This document shows positions 36,440-45,556 of a stretch of DNA of 64,000 nucleotides, piece by piece (position 1 is the stretch's first letter; the number at the start of each line of letters is the position of its first letter). The notes beneath the pieces are model-generated. The model was not told where the DNA came from, did not search any database, and was given only the letters and a program-made list of their open reading frames with translations. Both the position numbers and the translations under genes were made by a program. The DNA comes from an uncultured Alistipes sp. (lineage in GTDB: Bacteria > Bacteroidota > Bacteroidia > Bacteroidales > Rikenellaceae). Location: positions 169,379-233,378 of the forward strand of contig CALDPX010000058.1 of the NCBI GenBank assembly GCA_937911745.1. Direction: 5' to 3'.

Positions 36440-36472
36440 TTTGCAATTTATATATAATTGTTATTATATTTG
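36440..36472 (+). promoter_or_regulatory. promoter of the glpR-like gene
   Basis: -33 TTTG at 36440-36443, 21-bp spacer, -7 TATATTTG at 36465-36472. Face to face with the glp operon promoter; an operator for the repressor is expected here but not identified. Confidence 0.65.
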
Positions 36473-36513
36473 CGTTGGAAACTACCTCCTAATATCACAA
36501 AAAAGTTGCCATT

Positions 36514-37278
36514 ATGACCAGAGAAGAGAGGCACGAAATTATCATTGCAGAGTTGAAGAAACGCGAATCGGTGGGTGTGGCAGAACTCTCCGCACTGCTC
36601 GATGTGTCGTCGGTTACGATTCGAAAGGACCTTAATGAACTCGAACACGAAAGCAAACTCTACCGAAGCCACGGCAAGGCAATCCTCATAAACCCCTACA
36701 TCAACAACCGCTCGGTAAACGAAAAAGAGAAACTCGCCACCGAGGAAAAGATGATTATCGGTAGGGAGGGTGCTGCTATGATTTCGCGTGACGACTCCAT
36801 CATCATCGCCTCGGGTACGACCATGCACGCTCTGGCTCGCAACATTAAGCCTACGCACAAACTGACAGTCATCTCCGCTTCGACGGTCGTGTCGGAGATT
36901 TTGGCAAGCCAGGAGGCAATAGATATCATACAGCTGGGCGGCACTCTGCGCCATAGTAGCAACTCGGTAGTGGGTAAGTATGCCGAGAGTATTCTGCCCA
37001 ACTTCTGTTGCAGCAAGCTCTTCTTGGGTGTGGATGGTATAGACCTCGATTATGGTATCACCACCACCGATCTTCGCGAGGCCGACCTCAATCGTGAGAT
37101 GATGAAGATTGCGCAGAAGGTTATCGTTCTTGCCGACTCCTCCAAATTCCGCCGCAGGGGTTTCAGCAAAATATGCGATATGGACGAGATAGACGTTATC
37201 ATTACCGACGAAGGTATTCCCCAGAAGATTGCCTCACGGTTGGAGGAGATGGGTGTTAAGCTTATTATCGCCCAATAA
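36514..37278 (+). CDS. DeoR/GlpR family transcriptional regulator
   Basis: A 254-residue regulator: N-terminal DeoR winged helix (residues 1-57, with SVTIRKDLNELE as recognition helix) and a DeoR-C sensor domain (SGTTMHALA, QLGGTLRHSSNSVVG, LGVDGID, LADSSKF). DeoR sensors bind phosphorylated sugars; by position, divergent from glpA, it is the likely repressor of the glp operon responding to G3P. Confidence 0.88.
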   Translation: MTREERHEIIIAELKKRESVGVAELSALLDVSSVTIRKDLNELEHESKLYRSHGKAILINPYINNRSVNEKEKLATEEKMIIGREGAAMISRDDSIIIASGTTMHALARNIKPTHKLTVISASTVVSEILASQEAIDIIQLGGTLRHSSNSVVGKYAESILPNFCCSKLFLGVDGIDLDYGITTTDLREADLNREMMKIAQKVIVLADSSKFRRRGFSKICDMDEIDVIITDEGIPQKIASRLEEMGVKLIIAQ

Positions 37279-37283
37279 CAGCG

Positions 37284-37400
37284 AGCACATCTCGCTGGAG
37301 AGTGTGCCTTGTGGGTAAATTTTGCACCGCACTACGATAGGCGAGTTCCTCATTTGCGCCAAGCAAACTGCGGAGCCACCTTCTTATTTGTTAAAATATT
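37284..37400. repeat. degenerate palindromic repeat, family A (copy A3)
   Basis: Shows the GTGTGCCTTGTGGG start, the GAGTTCCTCATTTGCG...GCAAACTGCGGA core and a small AGCGAG/CTCGCT hairpin, but the right half is lost. After it, 37400-37720 is AT-rich and without a gene except for the inverted TTTGTCTAAA motif at 37547-37556. Confidence 0.6.
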
Positions 37401-37721
37401 CCCTCCATAAAATGCACTATTTTGTTGTTTAGGGGTTCCAGGGGTTTTGCACCTTTGTGCCCCATTCCTCCCATTCCTCCATCTCTCTCATTTTTGCCTT
37501 TTTTGCCCTTTCTTGACTTAGGTCAGTTAGACTTTAGACCTTCGACTTTAGACAAAAACCTCACGGATATTAATACCAGATGAAATGAAGGGTAAATACA
37601 AGAATATCATCACTGAAAAACTCAATATTTTAGCCTCATTTTAAGTTCGAAAATCGCTTGAAGAAAGTGTGAAGAAGAAGGTAAAATCGCCCTTACACGC
37701 ACACAGAGCCTATAAAACGAT

Positions 37722-37739
37722 GCCCCAGAGGGAGCACTG
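37722..37739. repeat. attR-like copy of the tRNA-Lys(CTT) 3' end
   Basis: Exact 18-bp match to 27071-27088, in the same orientation, with no tRNA body upstream. It is followed within 5 bp by a strong terminator, as expected for the displaced original 3' end of the tRNA gene. Confidence 0.75.
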
Positions 37740-37744
37740 CAACG

Positions 37745-37771
37745 AAAGGACAGTCAAGAGACTGTCCTTTT
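37745..37771 (+). terminator. terminator beside the attR-like site
   Basis: AAAGGACAGTC-AAGA-GACTGTCCTTT plus T. No gene lies just upstream on this strand, so it probably once served the tRNA-Lys gene. Confidence 0.8.
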
Positions 37772-37880
37772 GTCGCTAACACCCTCTGGTGTGCTCCACG
37801 ACCATGGTTTATGGAACTGTGCGTCTATCGCATCTTTACAAAATCCTCAATAAAAATACTCTTACAAACCCCTGCAACTT

Positions 37881-38543
37881 CTACCACTTAATGGGTGTTT
37901 TGCCCACCGAGAGGAGATAATTGTTGGCAGCAGAGAAGTGACGGCAGCCGAAAAATCCGTTATGGGCCGACAGAGGCGAAGGGTGGGCTGCCCGCAGCAC
38001 GAGGTTGCGTGAGCCATCCACAATGGCTCCCTTCTTTTGCGCATAGTTGCCCCAAAGCATATACACAACACCGCTTTTGAGTTCCGAGAGAGTCGCCACA
38101 ATAGAGTCGGTAAACTGCTCCCAGCCGTGACCTGCATGCGAGGCAGCCGAGTGAGCCCTTACGGTGAGGGTGGCGTTGAGCAACAGCACGCCCTGCTCTG
38201 CCCATCTATCCAGATTGCCACTTGTGGGTATGGGAGTCCCGAGGTCGGCATTTATCTCCTTGAAGATATTGCGTAGCGAGGGTGGAAACTGCACCCCATC
38301 ATTGACCGAAAAGCACAAACCATTAGCCTGCCCTTCGCCGTGGTAGGGGTCCTGACCGATAATCACAACCTTCACATCGTCGGGTGGGCATTTGTCCAAT
38401 GCACGAAAAATATTTCCACCGGCAGGGTAGACCGTGTGGCTCGCATACTCCGAGCGCACAAATCTCACAAGTTCCTCAAAATAGGGTTTGTCGAATTCGG
38501 GTTGAAGGAGCTCTTTCCAAGCCTCATTGATACGCACGTTCAT
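37881..38543 (-). CDS. ung: uracil-DNA glycosylase, family 1
   Basis: A 220-residue base-excision repair enzyme removing uracil from DNA. The water-activating loop GQDPYHG (about residues 63-69) and the C-terminal HPSPLSA loop are intact. Length is typical. It lies downstream of the phosphopantetheinyl transferase gene and gldE on the same strand. Confidence 0.97.
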   Translation of the reverse strand: MNVRINEAWKELLQPEFDKPYFEELVRFVRSEYASHTVYPAGGNIFRALDKCPPDDVKVVIIGQDPYHGEGQANGLCFSVNDGVQFPPSLRNIFKEINADLGTPIPTSGNLDRWAEQGVLLLNATLTVRAHSAASHAGHGWEQFTDSIVATLSELKSGVVYMLWGNYAQKKGAIVDGSRNLVLRAAHPSPLSAHNGFFGCRHFSAANNYLLSVGKTPIKW

Positions 38544-38570
38544 AGCAGTGAAGAGAGAGTATTTATGGGG

Positions 38571-39179
38571 TTATTCGTATAGGTAGCATAGGATGTGGTC
38601 GTCGAGCAATTGGTAGCGTACACGAGGTGTTGGCAAGCCATAGAGTTCGGCTCCAAGAGTCTGAGAGGAAGTGTCAATGTCGGTAATGATCATATCTTGC
38701 AGGAAGTCCAATCCCTCCTTGCCACCATATTTATATAGTGCCTCCTTCGCGCTCCACACCAAAGCCTCGAAGTATTCGCCCACCTGCTCCTCAAACTGCT
38801 CACGCTCTTCGGGTGTTATGTAACGCGAGGCAACCTTCGAGAAATGTCTGCCGAGCGATTCAACATCCACTCCGCAGCGTTTGCCGCACAACATTACTGC
38901 CACCCACTCGTTGCTATGCGAAACACTCAAATAGTGGGCTCCTTTGCAGGGCTTGGAGAGTACCAAAGCACCCGACGAAGCGTAACGTAACTCGGCCTCA
39001 TCTCCCAACTCGTGGCGCAATATCATACGAGCCGTAGCCCATTGCTCCCTACGCGAAGGTGCCACAAGATCCGCAAGGTGCTCCCTATCATTATCGTTCA
39101 GCAACGGAGACTCTTCTGCCGTCGAGCTTACTCGTTCTACTCTCAACACGAGGGGCACATCATCAAGCGTATATCTCAT
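38571..39179 (-). CDS. 4'-phosphopantetheinyl transferase superfamily protein
   Basis: A 202-residue Sfp/EntD-like enzyme that transfers phosphopantetheine from CoA to a carrier protein serine. The two signature motifs are present: CGVDVESLGR (Mg-binding Asp/Glu) and WSAKEALYKYGG. SVSHS precedes them. It commonly accompanies gldE in Bacteroidota, so it may be the partner of a small carrier system or the cell's general AcpS-like enzyme. Confidence 0.88.
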   Translation of the reverse strand: MRYTLDDVPLVLRVERVSSTAEESPLLNDNDREHLADLVAPSRREQWATARMILRHELGDEAELRYASSGALVLSKPCKGAHYLSVSHSNEWVAVMLCGKRCGVDVESLGRHFSKVASRYITPEEREQFEEQVGEYFEALVWSAKEALYKYGGKEGLDFLQDMIITDIDTSSQTLGAELYGLPTPRVRYQLLDDHILCYLYE

Positions 39180-39203
39180 ATGTTATAGCGGTTGTTGCCG
39201 TGT

Positions 39204-40502
39204 TTACTTTTTTTCGACTTTTATCTCTTCGGCGTGGTGTCCTGATGCCTTAGTGACGGTGAATTTTATGTTGTGGAGAGTGAAGCGGTCGCCTTTGCGC
39301 AAGAAGTCCTTTTTGGCTTCGAGCAACATACCCGCAATGGTCTCTGCCTCACCTCTGCAATCATCAAAGGTGCCCTCCTCCAACTCCAAGACCTCCTCCA
39401 AGAGAGCAATGTTCGCCTTAGCCTCAAAGAGGTATGCACCATCGCCAACTCGTTTGTAGAGTTGCTCCTCGGGGGCATCGCTCTCGTCTGAAATCTCGCC
39501 CACAATCTCCTCCAAGATATCCTCCAACGACACCAAACCGAGTGTGGAGCCATACTCATCGACAACGATGGCAATATGCACCTTCTGGGTTTGGAACTCC
39601 TCCAAGAGTTCGTTAATCTTCTTATGCTCGGGGGTGTAGAAGGCGGGGCGGAGGTGCTTGTTCCACTCAAAGTTGCACTCCTTGCCAACAAAGCGCAGCA
39701 TATCCTTAACATATAGCATACCCACAATATGGTCAATGCTACCCTTGTAAACGGGGATACGCGAGAAGCCACTCTCGTTAATAACCCTGCGCACCTCGTC
39801 GAAGTTCTCCTCCTCGTCAATGGCTACAATATCCATCCTCGGGTGCATAATCTCCTCCACCTCCTTCGAGGCAAACTGCACAATACCACTGAGCATCTCC
39901 TTCTCGGTCTCGCTTGGGTTTTCGGTAATCTCCAAGGCATTCTCCAACTCCTCCATAGAGATGTTCTCGGGCTGAATGATACCTCTGTTCTGAATAGCAT
40001 CCGAGTACTTCACGAGCACCAGCGAGAGGGGGTGCAAAAAGCGAGTGAGGAAGTTGAGAGGCAGAGCCACAAGGCGCGAAAAACCGCTCGGGTTGTAACT
40101 TGCATAGACCTTGGGGATAATCTCACCAAAGAGCAACAGTACAAAGGTTACCACAATCGTTTTAATGGCAAACTCCCAACCCGAGGAGTGAAACTCCACA
40201 AGGCGACCTATGAGGTTATTACATAGCGAAATGATGAGGATGTTTACCAAGTTGTTGATAATCAATATAGTGGCAAGAAGCCTATCCTGATTGCTGAGCA
40301 ACTTCATAATGGCACGATTGACAGCCGTAGGGTGTTTGCGCACCTTGTCCAACTGAGTGGGCGAGAGCGAAAACAGAGCCGTTTCGGAGCCCGAAGTGAG
40401 TGCCGAGCAGCACAAAAGTGCCACAATGAAGAGTATGTTCCACACAAGCCCCCAATCGAAGGGGTAGAATGTTACTATTGTAAGCGGGTGGGTAATATCC
40501 AT
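39204..40502 (-). CDS. gldE: CNNM/CBS/CorC-HlyC transporter-like protein (GldE type)
   Basis: A 432-residue membrane protein: N-terminal CNNM (DUF21) domain with three to four membrane spans (about residues 15-150, motif SGSETALFSLSP), two CBS domains (IMHPRMDIVAID; PVYKGSIDHIVGMLYVKD and VVDEYGSTLGLVSLEDILEEIVGEI), and a C-terminal CorC/HlyC domain. In Bacteroidota this architecture between a 4'-PPTase and other genes is annotated GldE, linked to gliding and type IX secretion in some species; ion transport is the general family role. Confidence 0.85.
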   Translation of the reverse strand: MDITHPLTIVTFYPFDWGLVWNILFIVALLCCSALTSGSETALFSLSPTQLDKVRKHPTAVNRAIMKLLSNQDRLLATILIINNLVNILIISLCNNLIGRLVEFHSSGWEFAIKTIVVTFVLLLFGEIIPKVYASYNPSGFSRLVALPLNFLTRFLHPLSLVLVKYSDAIQNRGIIQPENISMEELENALEITENPSETEKEMLSGIVQFASKEVEEIMHPRMDIVAIDEEENFDEVRRVINESGFSRIPVYKGSIDHIVGMLYVKDMLRFVGKECNFEWNKHLRPAFYTPEHKKINELLEEFQTQKVHIAIVVDEYGSTLGLVSLEDILEEIVGEISDESDAPEEQLYKRVGDGAYLFEAKANIALLEEVLELEEGTFDDCRGEAETIAGMLLEAKKDFLRKGDRFTLHNIKFTVTKASGHHAEEIKVEKK

Positions 40503-40508
40503 CTGTCG

Positions 40509-41789
40509 TTAGAAGAGTGAGGGTTCGTCTTGTTGTGTTGTTTTGGGCTCCGAGGATGGCTGTTCGGCTATCATATCGCCAATCTGAGCCTTAGCGGTCT
40601 TTGTGCTGCCGATAAGTTGCAGCCCCCTACGGAAATAGGCAGGTTGCATCAGCATACTGTCTATGTCTTTGTACTTTTCCGTAATGTTCCACTTTATGGC
40701 ACTCTCTTCCTCTTCCTCGGAGGCAGCCGCAGCCGCGAGCGATCGCCTCTCCTCATCGTTGGAGGGTGCGGTGGGGTGTAACTCCTTGCGCCCCATCTGC
40801 TCAAAGCCCGTAGCCACAACCGTCAGCTCAATCTCGCCGTCCAAGAGATCATCGGAGGGACCTGCACCCCAGATGATGTTTGCCTCGGCACCACCTGCCG
40901 ATATACTCGCCTTGGACTGGATGGCATCCTGCACCCTTACAGCCTCGTCCATAGTGAGCGATGAGTCGCCCGCGTAGGAGAGATTGAAGAGTATCTTTTT
41001 GGCACCCCTGATGTCCTGCTGGTTCAGCAGGGGAGAGTTTAGGGCTTTGTCTACCGCAAGGTCAATCTTGTTCTCGCCGCTGGTGCGTGCCGAGCCCATA
41101 ACTGCCAAGCCGCTACCCGTCATCGTTGTGCGCACATCCTCCAAGTCGACGTTGATGAAGTCTGTGCGGGTAATCATCTCTGCAATACCTTTGGCAGCTG
41201 TTGCCAGCACATCGTCTGCCTTGTGGAAAGCCTCCATAACAGGTAGTGAGCCGTAGATTTTCGAGATGTTGTCGTTGTGAATCACAACCATCGAGTCGGT
41301 ATTCTCCCTCAGGTCATCCAACCCTTTCAGAGCCTGTCCCATACGGTTAGGACCCTCGCCACGGAAGGGAAGGGTGACAATAGCCACCGTCAGCAAGCCT
41401 TTTGACTTGGCAGCTTTGGCGATGATGGGGGCTGCGCCCGTACCCGTACCACCGCCCAATCCGGCAGTGATGAATATCATCTTAGCCTTGCTGTTCTCCA
41501 ACTCAATCATAATGTCGTCCAACGACTCCAATGCAAGGGCTTTCCCCTTGTCGGGGTTGTTGCCCGCCCCTCTGCCGCTGCCGAGTTGTATTTTGTTCTC
41601 TATGGGGCTACTCTGCAATGCTTGGCGGTCGGTGTTGCAAATCATAAACGTAACGTCCTTAATTCCGAGGTCATACATATGATTTACCGCATTGCCGCCC
41701 GCACCGCCAACACCCATCACCAAAATATCGGTATGGTTCTTGGTTGGGGCAGTGATGGAGCCGAAAAAGTTGTTCTCTATGCTGTTCAT
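40509..41789 (-). CDS. ftsZ: cell division protein FtsZ
   Basis: Tubulin-like GTPase of 426 residues that forms the Z ring. GTP-binding GGGTGTG is within ITAGLGGGTGTGAAPIIA, and the T7-loop region is NVDLEDVRTTM. The C-terminal linker is Ala/Glu-rich, with an end region FRRGLQLIGS...EQPSSEPKTTQQDEPSLF. ATG at 41789 begins MNSIENNFFG; the open frame to 41903 lies in the ftsA end and is not used. Last gene of the dcw cluster. Confidence 0.96.
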   Translation of the reverse strand: MNSIENNFFGSITAPTKNHTDILVMGVGGAGGNAVNHMYDLGIKDVTFMICNTDRQALQSSPIENKIQLGSGRGAGNNPDKGKALALESLDDIMIELENSKAKMIFITAGLGGGTGTGAAPIIAKAAKSKGLLTVAIVTLPFRGEGPNRMGQALKGLDDLRENTDSMVVIHNDNISKIYGSLPVMEAFHKADDVLATAAKGIAEMITRTDFINVDLEDVRTTMTGSGLAVMGSARTSGENKIDLAVDKALNSPLLNQQDIRGAKKILFNLSYAGDSSLTMDEAVRVQDAIQSKASISAGGAEANIIWGAGPSDDLLDGEIELTVVATGFEQMGRKELHPTAPSNDEERRSLAAAAASEEEEESAIKWNITEKYKDIDSMLMQPAYFRRGLQLIGSTKTAKAQIGDMIAEQPSSEPKTTQQDEPSLF

Positions 41790-41848
41790 ACTCTCTCTCT
41801 TTTCTCTCTTTGGTTTACTCTTGGCATCTTCTCTTGTGGGCTGGGGGA

Positions 41849-43243
41849 CTACTGCATCTCGTCGTCCACAACATCGCCACCAAAGACAACATCGTTGAGC
41901 CACCTCAGCCAGCGACCACCCTTCTTGCCACCCTCTTTCTCGGGTTTCTTGGGAGTTTTCTCTTTTTTCTGAGGCTTCTCCTCCTCTTTTATGGGTATCT
42001 CTTTGTGCTCGGGGATTACAACATCCTCCTCTTCTACCCTCTGTTCAACGAACTGCTCTTCGCGTTTGTACTCGCTGGGGGCGATGCCGCTCTCGGCAAT
42101 ACCAATATAGAGCAGACCTATGGCGGTGGCAAGTTCGGGAGCCGAAGTACCCTCCATACTCTCTGCCGAGATGTCGCTCTCGGCAGCACCAAGTCTTACA
42201 TCATAGCCCGTATGCTCCTTGAAGAGCACATCTACACCCGCAAGGCGCGAGCCACCACCCGTGAGGATGATACCGCTCGGCAGGCGGTTGTGGTAGCCCG
42301 AGGAGCGTATCTCGCTATTCACAAGGTCGATGATATCGAGCATCCTTGCGTTGATTATGGTCGTAAGGTCGCGGTAGGTAATCTCTTTGTTCTTCTGGTG
42401 GGGCGAGCGTGAGTTGATGCGTATCGAGGAGTTGAGTTTGTCGGCAGGTATGGCGCTTGCGATGGCATATCCGCATTTGGTTTTGAGTTTCTCAATCATA
42501 CCTACGGGAATAGCCGTCGAGCGGATGTCGTTGTTGATAGCCGCCGCACCTATGGGAATGGAGGCAACATACCTCACAACCTTGTTCTGGATGACGCACA
42601 AGTCGGTGGAGCCTGCGCCGAGGTCGATAACAATCACGCCCGACTCTTTCTCCTCCTCGCTTGCCACAACCTCTGCACTTGCAATGGCGCCTGCAATATA
42701 GTGAGTGCCTGCAACACCAGCCCTCTGGAATGCCTTACCGATGCGCTCCAAAGCAACCTTGCCGCCCAGCACAAAACTGAACGTGGTTTCGAGTCGGCGA
42801 CCAAACCTGCCAACGGGCGAGCCGATGGTTTCGTTGGCGTCAACCTTGTAGTTTTGGGGGATGCGCGAGAGGATAACCTTACCCTCGGGAGCCTGCACAT
42901 TGTTCATATTCTCGTGCAGTTTCTCCACATCCCTATCGGTAATCTCGCCATCCGAGCCTCCAACATAGACAAAACCCGAGTTGTCGGCACAAACGATGTG
43001 TTTGCCCGATACGCCAACCCATACGTTGTCGACCTTCACACCCTGACGGGCTTCGAGTTCGGCTGTCGCCTCGCGGATTGCCGAGGTGACGTGCTCGATG
43101 TTGGTAACCTCACCGCGTGTGAAACCCTCCATAGGTTTGCTTACGGCATCCACAACGACAATCTCGCCTGTGTGGGAGAGTCTGCCCAATGCGACAACAA
43201 CCTTGCTGCCGCCCAAATCTACTGAAATCAAGTGTTGCTCCAT
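41849..43243 (-). CDS. ftsA: cell division protein FtsA
   Basis: A 464-residue actin-like protein that anchors FtsZ to the membrane. The phosphate motif is VDLGGSKVVV at the start, and the second ATP motif is VIDLGAGSTDLCVI. The C-terminus carries a Lys/Glu/Pro-rich linker and an amphipathic helix GGRWLRWLNDVVF as membrane anchor. ATG at 43243 (MEQHLISVDLGG) is chosen over the upstream open frame. Confidence 0.95.
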   Translation of the reverse strand: MEQHLISVDLGGSKVVVALGRLSHTGEIVVVDAVSKPMEGFTRGEVTNIEHVTSAIREATAELEARQGVKVDNVWVGVSGKHIVCADNSGFVYVGGSDGEITDRDVEKLHENMNNVQAPEGKVILSRIPQNYKVDANETIGSPVGRFGRRLETTFSFVLGGKVALERIGKAFQRAGVAGTHYIAGAIASAEVVASEEEKESGVIVIDLGAGSTDLCVIQNKVVRYVASIPIGAAAINNDIRSTAIPVGMIEKLKTKCGYAIASAIPADKLNSSIRINSRSPHQKNKEITYRDLTTIINARMLDIIDLVNSEIRSSGYHNRLPSGIILTGGGSRLAGVDVLFKEHTGYDVRLGAAESDISAESMEGTSAPELATAIGLLYIGIAESGIAPSEYKREEQFVEQRVEEEDVVIPEHKEIPIKEEEKPQKKEKTPKKPEKEGGKKGGRWLRWLNDVVFGGDVVDDEMQ

Positions 43244-43266
43244 AACCTTACTTCTCCTTGCTATAC

Positions 43267-44133
43267 CTATTTTTTCTCTGTTTTCTTTGTCTGTTTGGGG
43301 GCTTTCCACAATGCCTGACCTTCGTACTCCACATTGAGAGTGCCGCCCTTCATATCCACCACTTTTGCCTCGACAAACCTACGCCAGCGGTACATTTTCT
43401 CTTCCACCTCGTCCAATTTGCCGAACTCCACCAAATAGTCGCCCGTGCGTGGTACAAGTTCGATGTTCGGTTCGTTGTAGATTGCCTTGCTATTTCCACT
43501 TTGGGGATTTACAAGGTTTATCTGCACACATTCTCCGCCTGTCCACTCGGATTCTTCGAGGTAAACCACAAAATTAATCAGTTTGGAGAGAAAATTATAA
43601 TTTTCTCTATATTTTTTTTCGCCATCTTTGAGCCACTCGTTGATGTTGCCCTCGAAACTCTTGCCAAAGGGGAGTTCGAGCGAGCCCGTAACTATTGGTA
43701 TGTTGAGGGTGGCATGGGGCTCTACGGGTAGTACATAACCATCTCTTGTGAGGTAGAAGTTATGACTACTATCGGTACTAACCCTCAGCAGAGGAGCGCG
43801 TTGACTAACCTCGATGGTTAGTGTGCCGTTGTAGTCTACGTAGGCGATAGAACGAGCCGTGAAGCAGTACTCACCAATGGCTTTATTGATGGTTGCAAGG
43901 TCAAGACTGTCGAGGCTCTTGCCTACGATGGATATGCCCTCGTTTTGGAGTATGTCCATTACTTTCTCGGGTGTTATGAAACCCCTTTGGTCGGCATCCT
44001 TCACCACAACTTCTATGCTCTCCACCTTGCGTTCACGTTCGTTGCGAGCCCTCAGTAGCAAGGCGCATACGAAGTATGCCACCACCACGCACCAGAATAT
44101 GGTCGTACCTACTATTCTCCAAGTTTTGCTCAT
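43267..44133 (-). CDS. ftsQ: cell division protein FtsQ
   Basis: A 288-residue bitopic divisome protein: one N-terminal membrane helix (TTIFWCVVVAYFVCALLL, about residues 9-26), then a periplasmic POTRA-like domain and the beta domain. ATG at 44133 (MSKTWRIVG) gives the proper topology; the frame upstream to 44280 is only repeat A4 read through. Directly upstream, where murC is usually found, there is only the repeat. Confidence 0.88.
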   Translation of the reverse strand: MSKTWRIVGTTIFWCVVVAYFVCALLLRARNERERKVESIEVVVKDADQRGFITPEKVMDILQNEGISIVGKSLDSLDLATINKAIGEYCFTARSIAYVDYNGTLTIEVSQRAPLLRVSTDSSHNFYLTRDGYVLPVEPHATLNIPIVTGSLELPFGKSFEGNINEWLKDGEKKYRENYNFLSKLINFVVYLEESEWTGGECVQINLVNPQSGNSKAIYNEPNIELVPRTGDYLVEFGKLDEVEEKMYRWRRFVEAKVVDMKGGTLNVEYEGQALWKAPKQTKKTEKK

Positions 44134-44154
44134 TCTATCCTCTATTCGTTGTTC

Positions 44155-44276
44155 GAGTGTATCTCGCTGGTGCTTTTTGCACCACTCTTCGCCTCGCAAG
44201 TTCCTCATTTGCGCCCAGCAAACTGCGGACTTGCTAGTGCTCAATTGGCACAAAAATCCCTCAGCGATATGCACTC
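44155..44276. repeat. palindromic repeat, family A (copy A4), at the missing murC position
   Basis: Outer arms GAGTGTATCTCGCTG (44155-44169) and CAGCGATATGCACTC (44262-44276) are complementary except for one mismatch and a G-T pair. The inner core CTCATTTGCGC...GCAAACTGCGG is shared with the other copies. The murG stop codon (44261-44263) lies in the arm, so the repeat supplies the last residues of MurG (ESAYR). Confidence 0.85.
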
Positions 44277-45400
44277 TCAAAGTTTTTATTGTCTAACGTC
44301 AATTCGTCCATTGCGATTCTTGCCACCCTGTCGGCAGAGTCGGCAATGGCGAGGGCGCGGATATTCTCGCTCAGAGAGGCAAGCCTCTCGGGGTTGGCAA
44401 CCATCTGTTCCACAACCTCAAAAGCCTTCTCCACAGCCTCCACATCCCTGACAATCTCTGCTGCTCCCTTGCGGGCAAGAGCCATAGCGTTGTGTGTCTG
44501 GTGGTCTTCGGCTACGTTGGGCGAGGGAATAAAGAGGGTGGGTTTGCCCACTAAGCAGAGTTCGCTCACCGAGCAGGCACCGCTCCTCGATACGACTACC
44601 GTTGCTGCCTCGTAGGCGTAGTCCATACGGTCTATGAAGGCTCCACGCCAAATGCCCGTCATATCCCTATTCTTGCAGAATTCTGCCATCTCCTTGTCGT
44701 AGTACTTGCCGTTCTGCCAGATGACCTCCACCTTGCCCTCGCGGACTATGCGGTCGAGGTGTGCTTTCATCATCTCGTTCATTGTGCGCGAGCCGAGAGA
44801 GCCACCCACAATAAGTACTACGGGCTTGGTGCCACTCAGCCCGAAGTGGGCGAGAGCCTCTGCGTGGTCCACCGCGCCACCAAAACTACCCCTCAGAGGG
44901 TTACCCGTGTGGACAATCTTCTCCCGAGGGAAGAAACGCTCCATACCCTCGTATGCTACGCAAATTTTGCGTGCCCTCTGGGCGAGGAGTTTGTTCGTAA
45001 CACCCGCAAAGGAGTTCTGCTCCTGCAAAATGGTCGGTATGCCCATCCTCTGTGCCGCTTTCAGCACGGGGGCACTTGCGTATCCACCAAATCCTATCGC
45101 CAAGTCGGCACCGAACTCTCGCAGAGTCTTGCGTGCCTTGCGCATACTGCTGAGCACCTTGAAAGGCACAAGCAAGTTGGAGAGCGTGAGCCTACGCTGC
45201 AACCCCACAATGGGCAATCCCACAATGTTGTAACCCAGGGCGGGAATCTTCTCCATCTCCATCTTACCCTCAGCGCCTACAAAGAGCAACTCTACACTCT
45301 CTCCCAGCGCCCTTCGGAGCGCCTCGGCAGTAGCCACAGCAGGGTATATATGTCCTCCTGTACCTCCTCCACTCAGTACTATTTTTATTGTTCTGTCCAT
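44261..45400 (-). CDS. murG: UDP-GlcNAc:undecaprenyl-pyrophosphoryl-MurNAc-pentapeptide transferase
   Basis: A 379-residue peripheral glycosyltransferase (GT28) making lipid II. The N-terminal GGTGGHIYPA loop, the second Gly-rich motif and the C-domain RSGACSVSELCLVGKP...EDHQTHNA are all present. ATG at 45400 (MDRTIKIVLSGG) is used; the upstream open frame to 45532 is repeat A5. The C-terminal LTLDNKNFESAYR is encoded by repeat sequence. Confidence 0.95.
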   Translation of the reverse strand: MDRTIKIVLSGGGTGGHIYPAVATAEALRRALGESVELLFVGAEGKMEMEKIPALGYNIVGLPIVGLQRRLTLSNLLVPFKVLSSMRKARKTLREFGADLAIGFGGYASAPVLKAAQRMGIPTILQEQNSFAGVTNKLLAQRARKICVAYEGMERFFPREKIVHTGNPLRGSFGGAVDHAEALAHFGLSGTKPVVLIVGGSLGSRTMNEMMKAHLDRIVREGKVEVIWQNGKYYDKEMAEFCKNRDMTGIWRGAFIDRMDYAYEAATVVVSRSGACSVSELCLVGKPTLFIPSPNVAEDHQTHNAMALARKGAAEIVRDVEAVEKAFEVVEQMVANPERLASLSENIRALAIADSADRVARIAMDELTLDNKNFESAYR

Positions 45401-45416
45401 CGTTATCTCGTTGTTC

Positions 45417-45534
45417 GAGTGCATCTCGCTGGCATCTGCTTCGTTACGCTCGTGCTCGAAATGCTCATTTGCGCTGAGCAAACTCCGCTTTCTCGCCCAT
45501 CGCAAGCCTTGCATCTGCTCAGCGATATGCACTC
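45417..45534. repeat. palindromic repeat, family A (copy A5, full length 118 bp)
   Basis: Arms GAGTGCATCTCGCTG and CAGCGATATGCACTC pair at 14 of 15 positions. Core: GCATCTGCTTCGTTACGCTC, CTCATTTGCGCTGAGCAAACTCCGCTTTCTCG (in two parts), GCAAGCCTTGCATCTG. Confidence 0.9.
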
Positions 45535-45556
45535 TTAAAGTTCGTGTCCGTTGTTC

